Below, one piece after another: positions 47,101 to 59,600 of a DNA stretch of 64,000 bases (position 1 is the stretch's first letter; every line of letters starts with the position of its first letter). Under the pieces are notes generated by a model. It had not been told where the DNA came from. It did no database searches and saw only the letters and a program-made list of their open reading frames with translations. A program made the position numbers and the translations under genes. Location: positions 6,185,486-6,249,485 of the forward strand of contig NW_020654080.1 in the NCBI RefSeq assembly GCF_003589595.1, written 5' to 3'. The DNA is from Hyposmocoma kahamanoa (lineage: Eukaryota; Arthropoda; Insecta; Lepidoptera; Cosmopterigidae).

Positions 47101-47688
47101 CCATGGGATAAACCTATCTTTTGGAATGCTTAAAAAAAAAGAAATTTTATAGGCAGTGATGATGAAATGGGTATGTCCATACTAAGAAAACGTTCATACT
47201 TTAGGTAAATTAATTCTGTCATATCTGATCACTGTTTATTATACTATGCTAATACTCAGGAAGTGTCTCCATCATTCTATTTTAAACAATTTTATGCAAT
47301 GCACGAAATATTTTCTAACCTTACAAAATGAAACTATACATTATAAAATACGTTTTGAATACGTCATATCGCACCGTTAATAAAAATCTTTTCTATTACA
47401 CATAGAATATAGTCGTCATATTTGGGACTAAAGTAAAAGGCTTTTTGTATGGTGTGTACAGTCTATGCCCTAAGATACCTGACCTTTTGGTACCGAGAGC
47501 CTTCTAACACATACAATAGAAAAGTCTAAAGGAATTCTAGCTTTTTGGTCGATATTTGTGTTTATGTAATGTAATTATAGATGAATCTGACTTAAAAAGT
47601 TTATTTTCGCTAAATCTTCATTTATTTAGGTACTTTGATTATTATTAAAAAACAATAATCAAGAAAACAATAGAATCTACACCACAAT

Positions 47689-47957
47689 CAAGGTTCAGAA
47701 ACTTTTTGACTCACCGCCCATTTAGGCAAGATAAAAAAACCCAACGCCCACCACCACAAGAAATAATTAAAAACACGTATTTTTTATATTAGTTTAACAC
47801 AAAAAAATCATAAAGAAAAACAAATTGTAGTGTAGTTTATATAGATAATTCTTTTTGTTTCAAATGTGGTAGCACCGCCTGGACAGCATCAACGCCCCCA
47901 ATTGCGTCTGAGGCCCCTAACTCCGGGGGGCGGTAGCAACCACTTTGGGAAACTATG
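47689..47957. mobile_element. Possible hAT-like MITE remnant
   Basis: The left end CAAGGTTCAGAAAC and right end GTTTCCCAAAGTGG (reversed, CATAGTTTCCC) resemble hAT terminal repeats. They are imperfect and no exact target duplication was found. Confidence 0.4.
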
Positions 47958-49166
47958 ATCTAAACAGATAAATCGAAATACTATTTAGCCAAACATGTAC
48001 TACTTAAACTATATCTTCTCGGCACTACTTGTTGACTCAGACAAATCTTAAAACGCCATTCACTTTGACGCAATAAGGAAGTCATACGGAAATGCATTTT
48101 ACGGCTCTCTGGTTAAAGGTAAAGTTAAACACTTTTCTTCAGACTGATCGACTCAAATAGTCGGTTAGGGGGATCAGATATTTTAGGGCAGCGACTGTAC
48201 TTTTTAAATTTGTTTTATCATTTATTCAAAAATATTAGGTACTTTTCTTCGTCACGTCATTATTGAGGATGCGATTAGAAAATAATTTTAATATTTTTTT
48301 GTGAAAAATAACTCTAAAATCTATGGACTGTAGAGCGTATCCTAACTGAACATTTAAATACCTATACGAACACTGTACAGAAAACAAAATGCAATAAGTA
48401 ACTTTGAAGTGAAAAGTCAATAATATTATCTATGTGCACAAAGTATTATGACTGCGCTAAGGTAAATCTCATGTGCTCTACACTATGACGTTATAGAGCC
48501 GTGACTAAAAAAATCCTATAGCTCAATGACGTCACACAACTGATAGCAGTTTGCATTTGTGAAAAATTCGTCATTACAGCAAAATTAAAACTTGTCATAA
48601 TCATTGTGTACAAGAATGAGTAATTTTAAAAATCTATAAATATAAATTATTTTGTGAAATACACACCTACTTATGGGATTTTTTATTACGTCTAAAAATT
48701 GTCGCTCACTTTAGGTTTTTCATTCACGATATTGATAGCAATGTTACCAACATTTGTGTCGTTACACACGTAAAAGTGGAATAAGTCTTGCACTAATTTG
48801 TGTAAGGTACAAGTACCTTTGATAGTTGACCTAGACTACCTAGCATGCTATTTACAGTACTTAATTTTGGAAAAAAAATTAAACCTTTAATGTACCAGCT
48901 GTACTTTTGACCTTTTATACGCCTCCAATAGCCTATTTTTCAAGCATGTTGTAGCTCATAATAAAGTGTCATATCATTATACACTCTAAAACAGCGAGAT
49001 GAGAACCAAAAACCTAAAGCGACTTCGTCTCATTAAAGACCGACCAAATACAAAATGGTACAAAATACTAAGTAATTGGGTACAAATTGCTTTTGGCACT
49101 ACTAAGACACAATTTGAAGGTATTAAGGTTCGAATTGCTTAGGATTATAATTACATACATTCTCTA

Positions 49167-49522
49167 CAGGCCTACCGCTTAACTGAGTCGGTTCCTGAGG
49201 TAGCTGCGCAGTGCGGGAGGAGTGACAGTTTACGTAACAGTTATGTCGAGCTGCACACGGTATAATTTTAACAAGGGTTTTCTTACGATATTCAATAACA
49301 AGTCGATTGAAAAAAGTGCCTACCAAATTAGTCAAATGTGAAACGATAATAAAGAAACTATTTCATTTAGCACTTTTTTCATTCTATTTGTTTGTGAATG
49401 TCGCCAGAAAAATCTTCTTGAAATTATCCTGTGTGTAGCACGGCATAACTGTTACGTAAATTGTCACTCCTCTCGCACCGCGCACCTACCCCAGGGACCG
49501 ACTCAGTTAAGCGGTAGGCCTG
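49167..49522. mobile_element. MITE with CAGGCCTACCGC ends, TA target
   Basis: Inverted ends CAGGCCTACCGCTTAACTG / reverse complement, flanked by TA on both sides. The arms pair for well over 100 bases each (including cagttacgtaac-type blocks). 356 bp with no coding capacity. A second copy at 52384-52970 is interrupted. Confidence 0.82.
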
Positions 49523-50114
49523 TAATAAGTCATCGAGTACACAAGGGCCACATACAGTACACAACTTTTGGATATTGCTAAATGGAACTACGGCAACCAT
49601 GTAAGGATCCTTTTTAACTAGGGTATTTCGACATTTGTGGCCCTCATACAAAATGAATAAAATTGACTATAAAAACAAAATTTATCTAAGTATGAATAAA
49701 TAATTCATAGCGTTTGCAATAAGTACTACTAAAAAGCATCAATAAAATGCAAACAGTCTAATAAAGCAGTCACTAATTACATCGCCCACGATTTTGTCCG
49801 TTATAAAATTAATGGACACAACTTTGACGAAAAGGATTTACAACAAACATTGTGTAAATAACTTTAACGTCAAAATTTCTCGTTACGTCCGTTTGTGCCA
49901 AAGACGACATAAGGTCCAAATTGAGCTGGCATCTTTTTGATTGCATATTCAGTACAAGAAAAAACATGTTTAATACACTTGTGTCCAGTAGTAGAATACT
50001 GACATTTGTTATGGAACAGTGTATTTATTTGTGATTTCAAGGCAAAATGTTGTTTTCTTTCATGTAAGGAACATGCAAACAATTATGACCTTATGCAGCA
50101 GTAGGGGCCTCTAC

Positions 50115-50580
50115 AGTACCGTACGCTGTGATGGCCGTTTTGACAGATTACAACAGTGAGGTCAAATCTCAATTCATCATCGAAAAAAATACAATCAAAT
50201 GCGAGTCGCATCTATAAGTTTTACTATTGCAAGGGGTAGCCGACTAAAAAATATTAATAAAACGAAAATAAAAATGTTTACTTAATATATCGTCAATTCG
50301 AAACTGCTTTGTTTTGCATTGAGCTTTGACGCGAGTTTGCCGGAGGTAGAAGTTGTGCTGACCAGCGATCCCATAAGTGACGATCGAATATATTTCATTT
50401 TTTTAAATTCGAAATTCGAAAAACAAATACCGAGTTGTGTCGTAAAATTATACATTCAATAAATTTTACTGCACGCTACTATTGCCAACAATGTACTCCT
50501 TCAACGTAGTTATGAGTTAATATGAAATTTGACGAGCGGATAAACGTCAAAACGGCCATCATAGCGTGCCGGTACTTTAA
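50115..50580. mobile_element. MITE with 'gatggccgttttgac' inverted ends
   Basis: The left end 'agtaccgtacgctgtgatgg' and the right end 'ccatcatagcgtgccggtact' are inverted copies of about 30 bases, with TA at each flank. About 460 bp with no coding capacity; the rest of its sequence is not repeated elsewhere in the window. Confidence 0.75.
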
Positions 50581-52150
50581 TTTGACTTTACAATGTTGAA
50601 GTCGATAACAATTGCGCAAAGAAATTGACAGTTTTTATTTGTTGGGACAAGTAGAGACGCTGAATGCCAAATAAATATTGAGCGTCGGTCATCATATTTT
50701 TTTAAAATTCACGGTTCGAAAATATTCGTATTTAGTGGAAATTGTCGATTGCATATCCTATATCATTTTAAAAATTCGAATATGAAACCAAATACCGTCG
50801 TAACCCAAAAATGGTGAAATTCAGAAAACAAAATTTGAAAGTTAAATAAATACCGAATGGATCTTTATACGAATAATAGGATTATTTTCATTTATAAAAA
50901 TATTTTTTTAGTTACATTCAGTAGTTTTTTGAATTTTGAAATCATATCTTCTTAATTCAATCATTTTGGTATTTGGCATCCTATAAATTTTGATATACGG
51001 ATAACGCGATTTACGTTCCGAAAGGGCGTTCTATATTTGAATTATCGATTTTTTAAATAGGTCGGTATCCTTTATAACTGCTAATAAATATACATACTAA
51101 CTCATGAGTAATATAATAAAATAAAAATATATACTAACAAATTAATTAACACATAATCATTCTACCTCAAAAATATATTATATACAAGTTACTGAAATGG
51201 CAATATGTACATACATTGATGGAATAAATGTGATCAAAAAGTGATTGTAAAATTTACTAAGCAAAGTTGAACGCGATCGTTACAGACTTCAACACTGTAT
51301 AGAACAGAAATAAAAATGTCTGCACCTGGAGTACAGTTATTATTTCGGCTGATAAGTTACTCTGGACTCTGAAATGATGACGGTAGTCTCAAAGTATAAT
51401 AAACTTTAACTAAAAGAGGTTAAATAAATAACAAACGACCAGCACTAAGTGCAAAATCTACAGGGCGATTTCGAAATGCAATCAAAAATACATCAAAAAA
51501 CTTAATTCAATTATTAAAAATTCATGAAACAATCAGATTTATACAAACAATAAATTCACAAGGCATCGAAATAACATACCTGTATATCAAAATTAAGTAT
51601 AAAAAAGAAATTTCTTCATACAATGTCATATATCTTAATAATTAATCCTATATCTAAGTTACTATGTCACACCTAAGTAATAAAATGACTAAGCAAGACC
51701 TAAAATGTTAATAAAGTTATTATAAGGAATATTTTAGGGCAGGCTCTGATCCGTATTATAAGTGATATATAACTATATCTATAAAACGTGTTAACGCTTG
51801 CATTTTCACCCGTAAGAACATCTATAAAAATATTTATATAGCACATTGAAACCAATACTGTCGCTAAACGATAATCTCGCTTATTAAAATATAAACTTAT
51901 TTTCAGAAATATCAAAGTGCATACTCCTAGGGTCGGTGGACTAAAGCGCATAAGTCAAAAACCAACATCCTTCATTTACATTAATACATCTACCAACAAA
52001 AGCACACAAGTCAAATTCATTTGTTACTTCATTAGTTTGCAAATTTTGTAGTGAAAAATTCGAAATATATGAAAAAATGAAGCACTTTTTTCAGTTATGT
52101 GCTTTAGTTCGCTGACCCCAGAATTACTTTATCAGGATGTTTTTAGTACC
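50581..52150. other. Unclassified AT-rich segment
   Basis: No exon, repeat with defined ends, or RNA gene seen. Confidence 0.5.
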
Positions 52151-52375
52151 ATGATTATCATATTTATTTTGTGAAAATACTCCATTAGAATGTGGCTTGG
52201 CGGCAAAAAGATGTTTAAACTCAATACAAAGGTCTGTAGCAGCACATAGAGAAATTCATAAGATCTGCTGACTCGATTTGTAGCTCAGTTGGTAAGAGCA
52301 ATATGGCAACAGACACTGGTTTGAATCAAAGGATTTTTTCTTTGTGTTTGTTCGATATTCTCATCAATAATATTA
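52150..52375 (+). repeat. tRNA-like repeat related to family C
   Basis: It contains TTGTAGCTCAGTTGGTAAGA and 'actggtttgaatcaaagga' (degenerate B box), the plus-strand counterpart of 17810-18085. It is decayed, so it is not read as a functional tRNA. Confidence 0.6.
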
Positions 52376-52383
52376 ACAAACTA

Positions 52384-52970
52384 CAGGTCTACCGCTTCTT
52401 CAGTCGGTGTCTACTAACTTAGTCTATTGTTGTTATGTGAAACGATAATTAAAAAAAATTTAATTGATAATTGAAATGAATAGACAGGTCATTTGGCACT
52501 TTTTTCAATCAACTTGTTATTGAATATCGTCAGAAAAATATTGTTGAAATTGTTCCGTGTGCAGCGCTACGTAACTGTTATGTAAACTGTGTCTCCTCCC
52601 GCACCCCGCAGTTTTTTTTTATAGTACATAGTGATGGGACGAACAAGTGCGCCTGGTGGTAAGCAACACTCCTATTCATAACAGTTGCAGTGCCATTCGG
52701 AGCTTTAAATCGCAAACATCGTATTGACACTGCCGTTGCGCCCGTCACCCTGAGACATAAGTTGATAAGTCCACATAAGTTGACAAGTCCAATGTGCCTA
52801 TCATTTCACAAGCACCCTTACCCTTCTAAACCGGAACGCAGCAATGCTCACAATACTGCTTGGCGGCAGAAATAGGTAAGGTTAGGTTAGGCAGTACTTC
52901 CCTGGACGAACTCTTTCACAAGGTGCTCTGTAGCTACTTCAGGAACCGACTCAGTTAAGCGGTAGGCCTG
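52384..52970. mobile_element. Second copy of the CAGGCCTACCGC MITE, split by a nested repeat
   Basis: The left end CAGGTCTACCGC at 52384 and the right end GGTAGGCCTG at 52970 belong to the same element as 49167-49522. The middle (about 52618-52940) is replaced by a family A repeat inserted at the 'cgcaccccgcag' segment. The nesting dates the family A insertion as later. Confidence 0.78.
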
Positions 52971-54097
52971 CAGCGGAGTGTATGCACAAAAATATGTGAA
53001 TATCATAATAGTAAAACATCATAATATTCAATAAATAAATATAACACTTATTTTGCTTGTTATACTTTTTACACGGTGTCGCCGTACTTACAGGCAAATC
53101 AACCAAATAAGCAGCAGTTACTAGTAGCTTACATCGAACACGTCGGTGTGTGTGCATCATCATTCCATAATTTCCGAGCGAGGTATTTCCCAATGCATTT
53201 GTATTATATATGTCTATTTCGATTTCTGGTGATTATAGTCAATGTCCATAAATCAAAATATTATATAACTACGATTATGTTGAAAAAAATTGAGCAATAA
53301 AAGTCGAACTAGCCTTTTGGAATCAAGTGTCAATAAAAACGTGTGTTCTAAATGCGAGGAAGAATATAACGAAAGAAAATGCAACGCGTCAACTATTCTT
53401 ATAATTTAATTCTCTCAATTCATGATGACTTTAGTTCAAATAAAGATAAAAAAAATGCAGCACTTAATGATTGCTTGAAAAATATAATTAAAATAATATT
53501 TTTTCATAAGCAAGACCAATTTGAGACCATTGTAATACGCAATATACTGACCGAATCGTAAAAAAAAATATTCTAATAAAGTAAATTTTGCAAAATTTAT
53601 TTCTAAACCATATCGAATTTTGCAAAACATGCAGTTTCTCGTTTTTTTTATAGAATAGCAAGTTGAACTAAACGTAAATGCAAGAGTTAACGTATCTTAC
53701 AAACCCCAAGCAATAGATACGATACTACGATACTATAGGGACCGTAGGTGTAGTCTGTGGTAAAATCAAGGCGTACAATCGGTGTCAAAATCTATTAATT
53801 AAACGAACGTGTGGTGTTTACGTGGGTTTTGATGTGTGCGATGTAGACGCGGAGAGAAGAATCTCAAACAGTTGCAAGATATGCCATGCCATTTAAGTAA
53901 GTACAATCTTTATTTCCTCCACAATTTTGGTGACATAATAACTATTTGACGGTGACATAACAACAAATTAAGGTGAAATAATAACTGTTTATACAGAATA
54001 ATTTGTAGAGGCTGGAGCCTAAACCTTACCTAAACCTAGGTTACCCTATATTGTAGGTAACCAAGTTTCCTCTTTTAGAAATAGAGTACATCTCTTG
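52971..54097. other. Unclassified segment
   Basis: No exon with splice support. A region near 53800-53900 is richer in GC (gtgtgcgatgtagacgcggag) and is followed by a GTAAGT at 53898. It could be an untranslated exon of some gene, but nothing more can be said. Confidence 0.4.
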
Positions 54098-54262
54098 GGG
54101 TCATATTCTAGAACTCTACTCAATGCTCAAGTCAGGATTTGAGTATGGTTTAAAGCACTCGAAATCATACTCAAGTCCCTGCCATTAGGGTCGTATTTCC
54201 AGTGCTTGTGTTGCCAGTGCAATCCTGACTTGAGCATTGAGTAGAATTCTAGAATACGACCA
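54098..54262. mobile_element. Palindromic MITE family D, single copy
   Basis: Again exactly 165 bp, GGGTCATATTCTAGAACTC to 'gaatacgacca', followed by TTA. The central unpaired part is in the opposite orientation to the tandem copies. Confidence 0.85.
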
Positions 54263-54944
54263 TTAGTCTCTTACTGTAAAATGAGCTTATAGTCTTTAAT
54301 TAACGTATTTATGGCGAAATACAGGAGAGATAATTTCATTGAACATCTCTAATAACAATCGAATGTAACTGATTTTTACGTAGATGAGCGTAGAAAAAAT
54401 ATTTTGCGAAACTTCGTGATTATTTGATCGAGCGAAGTATTTAATTGTTTAGTTTAGAAGTTTCAAAATTGCGTAGTAGTTTTTGATTATTGAAAGATTG
54501 ATTAAATGTGGAATATTTAATACTGAAAATGCAGTGTCTCGAATTATGCGTCTGAGATTATATCATTATATATTTAACGAGTTGATCGCGTATATATCAT
54601 TTCGACGCCGACTGTACCAAGGAGAAAACACTGAAAATCCAATGGAGTTATTTATCTAGAAGACAAATGGAGTTAACCGAGAAAAGTGTGTTTCGTTCAC
54701 CCGGTAAACCGACCGTGAAATTAGCCAATGTGTCTCATTTCACGCTGTAACAAATAACATGGTGTAAAAAGATAATACGTATGATCGCTTATATGGTTTA
54801 TTCATGCGTACGAGTTGTACGGTAATTGGCTTTCACGCCGTATTTATCATTCATGATTATGCAGTTTTGTGAAATGGTCGATTTGATTGAATTCATACCA
54901 ATCATTGTCTTGCAGAAACAATCGCAGTACAGCTCCTTGTGAAA

Positions 54945-55155
54945 GAGTTCGTCCACGGAAGTACTGTAAGCATTACTGCGTTTCGGTTTTTTAAGGGCGG
55001 TGGTGAAATTACGAGCACATGGGACTTTTCAACTTATGCTTCAGGGTGACGGACGCAGTGGCAGTGCCCATCAGATCTTTGCGATTTACAGCTCTGAGCG
55101 GCACTGCATCTATCATGGACAGGCGTGACGCTAACCATCAGGCGCACTTGGTATA
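54945..55155 (+). repeat. Family A repeat (plus)
   Basis: It starts 'aaagagttcgtccacggaag' and includes 'gtgacggacgcagtggcagt', ending 'catcaggcgcacttgg'. Confidence 0.78.
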
Positions 55156-55321
55156 ATAAAAAGAAATGTAATTTATCCCATGAATTACAACACACATTAC
55201 AACATTAATATGAGGAATTAAAATAAACCGGTTATTCTTTACAGTCGCCTTCATAAAGTCACAAATTAACTTCAAGGGCAATGTTTACGGTTGTATAATA
55301 AGATTCCTATTGTAGTTTTTA

Positions 55322-55607
55322 GTGTGAGGCCAGACGAGCGTAATTTTGCGAGTTGTGAGTCGCGTAGTTTGCGCTATGTTCGGTTTCATATAAAAGTACG
55401 GTTTCTGCCGACTCACGGGCGTAATGACGACCGAATTTCGGTCGCATCGTGAGACGGACTGGCGCGGGTACGGGCACTTTGCTATAAACGCTTAAAAGCA
55501 AATGAATGAAACACGTCCGTCTGGCGCTCCAACCAAATTTCGGTCGAGCGCAAACTGCGCAACTGAAAAGACGCAACTCACAAAATTACGCTCGTCTGGC
55601 CTCACCC
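55322..55607. mobile_element. MITE with 'gtgaggccagacgagcg' ends
   Basis: The left end 'gtgaggccagacgagcgtaa' is inverted at the right (ttacgctcgtctggcctcac), with further pairing inward (gagttgtgagtcg, gtttgcgc). The right end runs into CCCTTAA, so a TTAA-targeting origin is possible. 286 bp with no coding capacity. Confidence 0.78.
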
Positions 55608-56266
55608 TTAAGTTTATTGAATGGCCACGATTTTACTACCATGATATTCAATTATTTTTTGTGAAATTACTACACTAGTTTGTTTTAATTATTAATACAA
55701 AGATTGAATATTAAGAGGGAGCATGCCAAAAAAGTTTTGACGTTGGCTCCGCCCAAATTTGTGAAACAAATATATATCTGAAGTTCGCGTGACATGCGAC
55801 AGGAGATGTTGAATTTTGCGCATTAAAAGTACCAAATTCGTTTTAGCGGAATAACTCTAAAACTAAAGGTATTGAAAAAAATCCGTAGTGACAGTTCTCG
55901 ATCATGCATAAATATAATTAATTATCTAATTTTTGTCCTAACAACCTGTAGCATTTCGAGGATGAATCGAAAAAATGTGAAAATTAGAGGTAATTTCGTG
56001 ATTTTTATCTATCGAGGAAACTTTATTGTTTTATGTTTCTGATTAGTGTCTATGCTTGAATATGTCATGTAGTTACTCATACAATATTTTATTATTAACT
56101 TTAAAGTGGATATACCCCTCTAAAATCAAATCGAAGATTAGGAATTTTTCCTCTGCTCTCTCTTAAGAAAAATTGCTTCGATTCGGGTTCGACCCAGCGC
56201 TTTCAAGACTTTCCCTATTGTTATTTAAATGCTACGATCTGGTTTTCATACGAAAAATTTTTTTCT

Positions 56267-56276
56267 NNNNNNNNNN
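56267..56276. other. Assembly gap, 10 N
   Basis: A short gap downstream of the Abp1 stop, beside the partial SH3 duplicate. Confidence 1.
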
Positions 56277-56347
56277 AACGAAATAATTTACAACTCGCTA
56301 GTACGAGCACAGCTGTAGCCGTACAGTCGTCTCTCACATAGTAACGT

Positions 56348-56391
56348 GACAGCGGATGCGGCATGAGTTCGACATAGTTGACGGGGAAAGG
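56348..56391 (-). pseudogene. Partial duplicate of the Abp1 SH3 3' end
   Basis: About 40 bases here repeat 56547-56590 almost exactly and still encode [13 protein letters not shown] on the minus strand, 199 bases downstream of the real exon and 72 bases from the 10-N gap. The rest of the SH3 exon is not repeated. It may be a small local duplication or an assembly artefact at the gap. Confidence 0.6.
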
Positions 56392-56539
56392 ACTCAAGAT
56401 CGAGCATCAAAGAAACGAAATAATATAAAATAATAAAAACAACTTAATACTAGAGTAATTACGGCGTCGTTTTGCTTGTCACTTGTTATTCACTGTAGGC
56501 ATTAGTTGTCTCACCAACAGATAGTCGAAAAGGCCCATA

Positions 56540-56694
56540 CTAGCGCGGCAGCGGATGCGGCATGAGTTCGACATAGTTCGCGGGGAAGAGGCCGAAGGTG
56601 CCGTGTGGTCCTAGCCCTTGCCACCAGCCGGGGTCGATTTGCTCGATGTGCGTTATTATGTCGCCCGGGTCGAACGTTATCTCGGACTCGTCCG
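56540..56694 (-). CDS. Abp1: Abp1 last exon, SH3 domain and stop
   Basis: Fifty-one codons plus TAG (56540-56542). It encodes the body of the SH3 with the conserved ligand-pocket residues: acidic RT loop (ADESEITF), GWWQG and [10 protein letters not shown] six-residue tail (PHPLPR) follows the last strand. The acceptor is ACAATTGCAG. Confidence 0.93.
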
Positions 56695-59600
56695 CTGCAA
56701 TTGTAAGTTACAATTTTTGGAACAACAAAAATAGGATACGATAATTATATATTATGATAATTGCACACAATGGCCATTTTTGAAAATTGATCTGTCATAT
56801 ATATGTTTACAACTTTTAACCGATTTCAAAAAAGAAGGAGGAGGTGCTCAATTTCACTGTATGTTTTTTTTTGTGTGTATATTACGGGTTAACAGCATTT
56901 GTGAATCAATTTTGATTTTTTAGTTGGAAAGAGGGTATCTCAGTAGTGGTCCCATTTAAATTTGAAGAAAATATTCCCCCTCTAAGGATGGCAAACTAGG
57001 GAATGAATCCGGTTTCGTGCAATTTCCGGTAACCGATTTCGATAAAACTTGGTAAATGGATGTAATTCCAGGAAAGTTTGAGGTTGGTTTTTTTTAGTAC
57101 TTTGTACTGAGATTATTAAACACGACTACAGTATAATTTGCGACCGTATTGAACAAGTAAAAACGCTACTCCATTTGAATTGTATAATCAAAAGTCGGAA
57201 AACGACTTGTCGGTTGTCCTAAACAAATAATTTAAAAATTAATACCTGCTTGATAGTCGTAAAGAGCTCTCGCCGTAAGACCGGGATCGTCGTCCAGGTC
57301 TTCGTATATTGTGCCTTCGTCTTCCAAACCTTCCGGAGACACATCTATGAAATTTCATAAAAATGTTTAATTTTTTCATTTTTTTTAATTTATGTTCAGG
57401 TTACAAAAGACCCATAAATACATACCTTGTAGACTAACATACATAATAATAATAATAAAATACTTAACACTATTAATTATTTACACGTATGTTATATTTG
57501 TGTATTAATATTTGTGTCAATTCATTTCAATTTTATAATTATGTTTGTGACATAAGTATGTTCTACAAAAGGAAATGTTACGAATTCATTATGAGGAAAC
57601 GTTATGCAATAACACATAAGGGCGCGTTCCCATTATGTCGTAACGTTTTATTTATCGTTGGACAAATGTCGCATCTAGCCTGTTCCCATATAACGATTAT
57701 CTGTCGTGACTGCGTCGTGAACGTTTATTTTAAAACGACTATCGTATCTAGCTGTTCCCACTAGATCGTGACAACAATTTATCGGTTCACGGCAGCCGCC
57801 TTGTCGTTTGCACGACAGAATCGTTTCAAGCTGCGATTATCTGTCGTCACATTTTTATCGTGACGTTTTATTTATAGTCAGACGACGGTCGTTCTAGCTC
57901 TTCCCATTGTCACGACAGTCTGTCGTCGTAACGTTAAAAAAGTCAGTTTAAATATACAAGCCACGACACTTTAAACTGCACGACTATCTGTCGTCACGAC
58001 ATAATGGGGACGCGCCATAAGGGTGCCGATGCAGTTACAGGCACATGGGACTTGTTAACTTGTGTTTCTAAGATCGATAAGAATTGTGCGCCTAAGATCT
58101 TTTGCGATTAAAAGCTCTTAAGTGGCACTGCAACTGCTGTCAACTTATTTAACTGCTGTAAGTGGATTTGCGTGTTGCTTACCACCAGGCGGACGACTTG
58201 GTTGTCCCGTCACTTGGTGTTATAAAAAAAAACAATACGTAAGTACCTATCGCATTTAACAAAGGTTCATTCAATATAGCAAGAGAATACTGTGAAAACA
58301 CATTGTTTTTTTCAAACATGATTACAACCAGTATGTACATTGATCTACCAACAAATGGACGTCGGGTTCGCGCTAAAAAATTAATTAATATATACAATAA
58401 AGACCATTACTCTTGTGTTCAAGTAGTTTTCAGTCGAAGCTAAATAGCAGCAGCATTTTATTAAGTTTCCAGTAGAAGCAGAATACGGTGTTTTTGGGCA
58501 CTTAAATTGTTGCAAGCAAAATTAGGCAGTACTGCAATGAGATTTAAATTCCAATATCAGACACTAAGGGCTAGTGTCTTATAGTGGAATTTGAATTAAG
58601 GTTGAAATCTGAACGCGCTGTTGACAATCCGAGTGGATACCTTCACGGAGAATTTCAAATTATTAAGTTAAAATATCTTAGACGTTTTAGTAGCAGTAAA
58701 GCACCTTGTAAAAGAGTTCGTCCAGGGCAGTACTGCCACCTTATTTGTTTCTGACACGAAGCGGTAATATGCGTTCCGGTTTTGCAGACTAAGGCCGCAT
58801 ATTCGTAACGGTGGTGTGTTCGATCGAATGGTGCGTTCAGCGGGGCGTTCAAGGCTTGCGTGTGCCACTCAGAGCTTTAACTCGCAAAAGTTTGAGGAGC
58901 GCTAACACTGCGCCAGTCTCAAGTCTCATGCGCCCGAATTTCACCAACACCCTTACCCTTCAAAACCGGAACGCAGTAATGCTCACACTACTGCTTGGCG
59001 GCAGAAATGGATAGGATCGCAGTACTTCCCTGGACGAAGTCTTCACTTCGTCACAAGGACCTCTACTGCCGCTAATAAAGCAAAATATTAATAATAAAAT
59101 TTGTGTAAAGTCCCCAACGCGAATCGCCTAAGAGGAGATCCGTACCCAGCAGTGAGATATATAAATTAATGACGATTATTATTGTTATATAATGTAACAT
59201 CCAACTTACCGTCTAACGTAGTAGTGCCGTTCTGCTCCTTCTTGTAATGTACATTTTCTATGACAGTGTTCTGTCTACTCAATTCCCGTTCACTCTCTTC
59301 AACAATATTGTTCTTACTGTATGGTGATCTTTTAATCGTACTAAACTTATTATCACTATCATCGTCATCATTTTCATTTGAACTTGAATAGGACGCGTCG
59401 AACATATCATTTTCAAGAATATTCTGTTTTATCATTGGCTCACTTTGTTTTAAATCATTTATATCTCTGTATGTGTCGTTTTGTTTGTATTCAGTGTAAT
59501 TGATGGCACTAAACGATCCAGGGTCATTTTCTGTACTGGGACTCAGGTCTGCGGGGTCAATGATCGGTTCGTACTGGATCTGTGATGGGCTTTCTAGACT

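Larger units (their letters stand above)
43506..49160. other. Gene-free segment 3' of CENP-T
   Basis: After the CENP-T 3' region (candidate AATAAA at 43913) there are two short MITEs and a possible hAT remnant (47689-47957). The rest is unclassified AT-rich sequence without convincing exons. The 114-codon open frame at 46717-47061 has no recognisable domain. Confidence 0.55.

Noticed and set aside
52255..52330. Possible functional tRNA gene (GTAGCTCAGTTGGTAAGA)
   Set aside because: The B box is degenerate and the flanks match the family C repeat on the opposite strand at 17810-18085.
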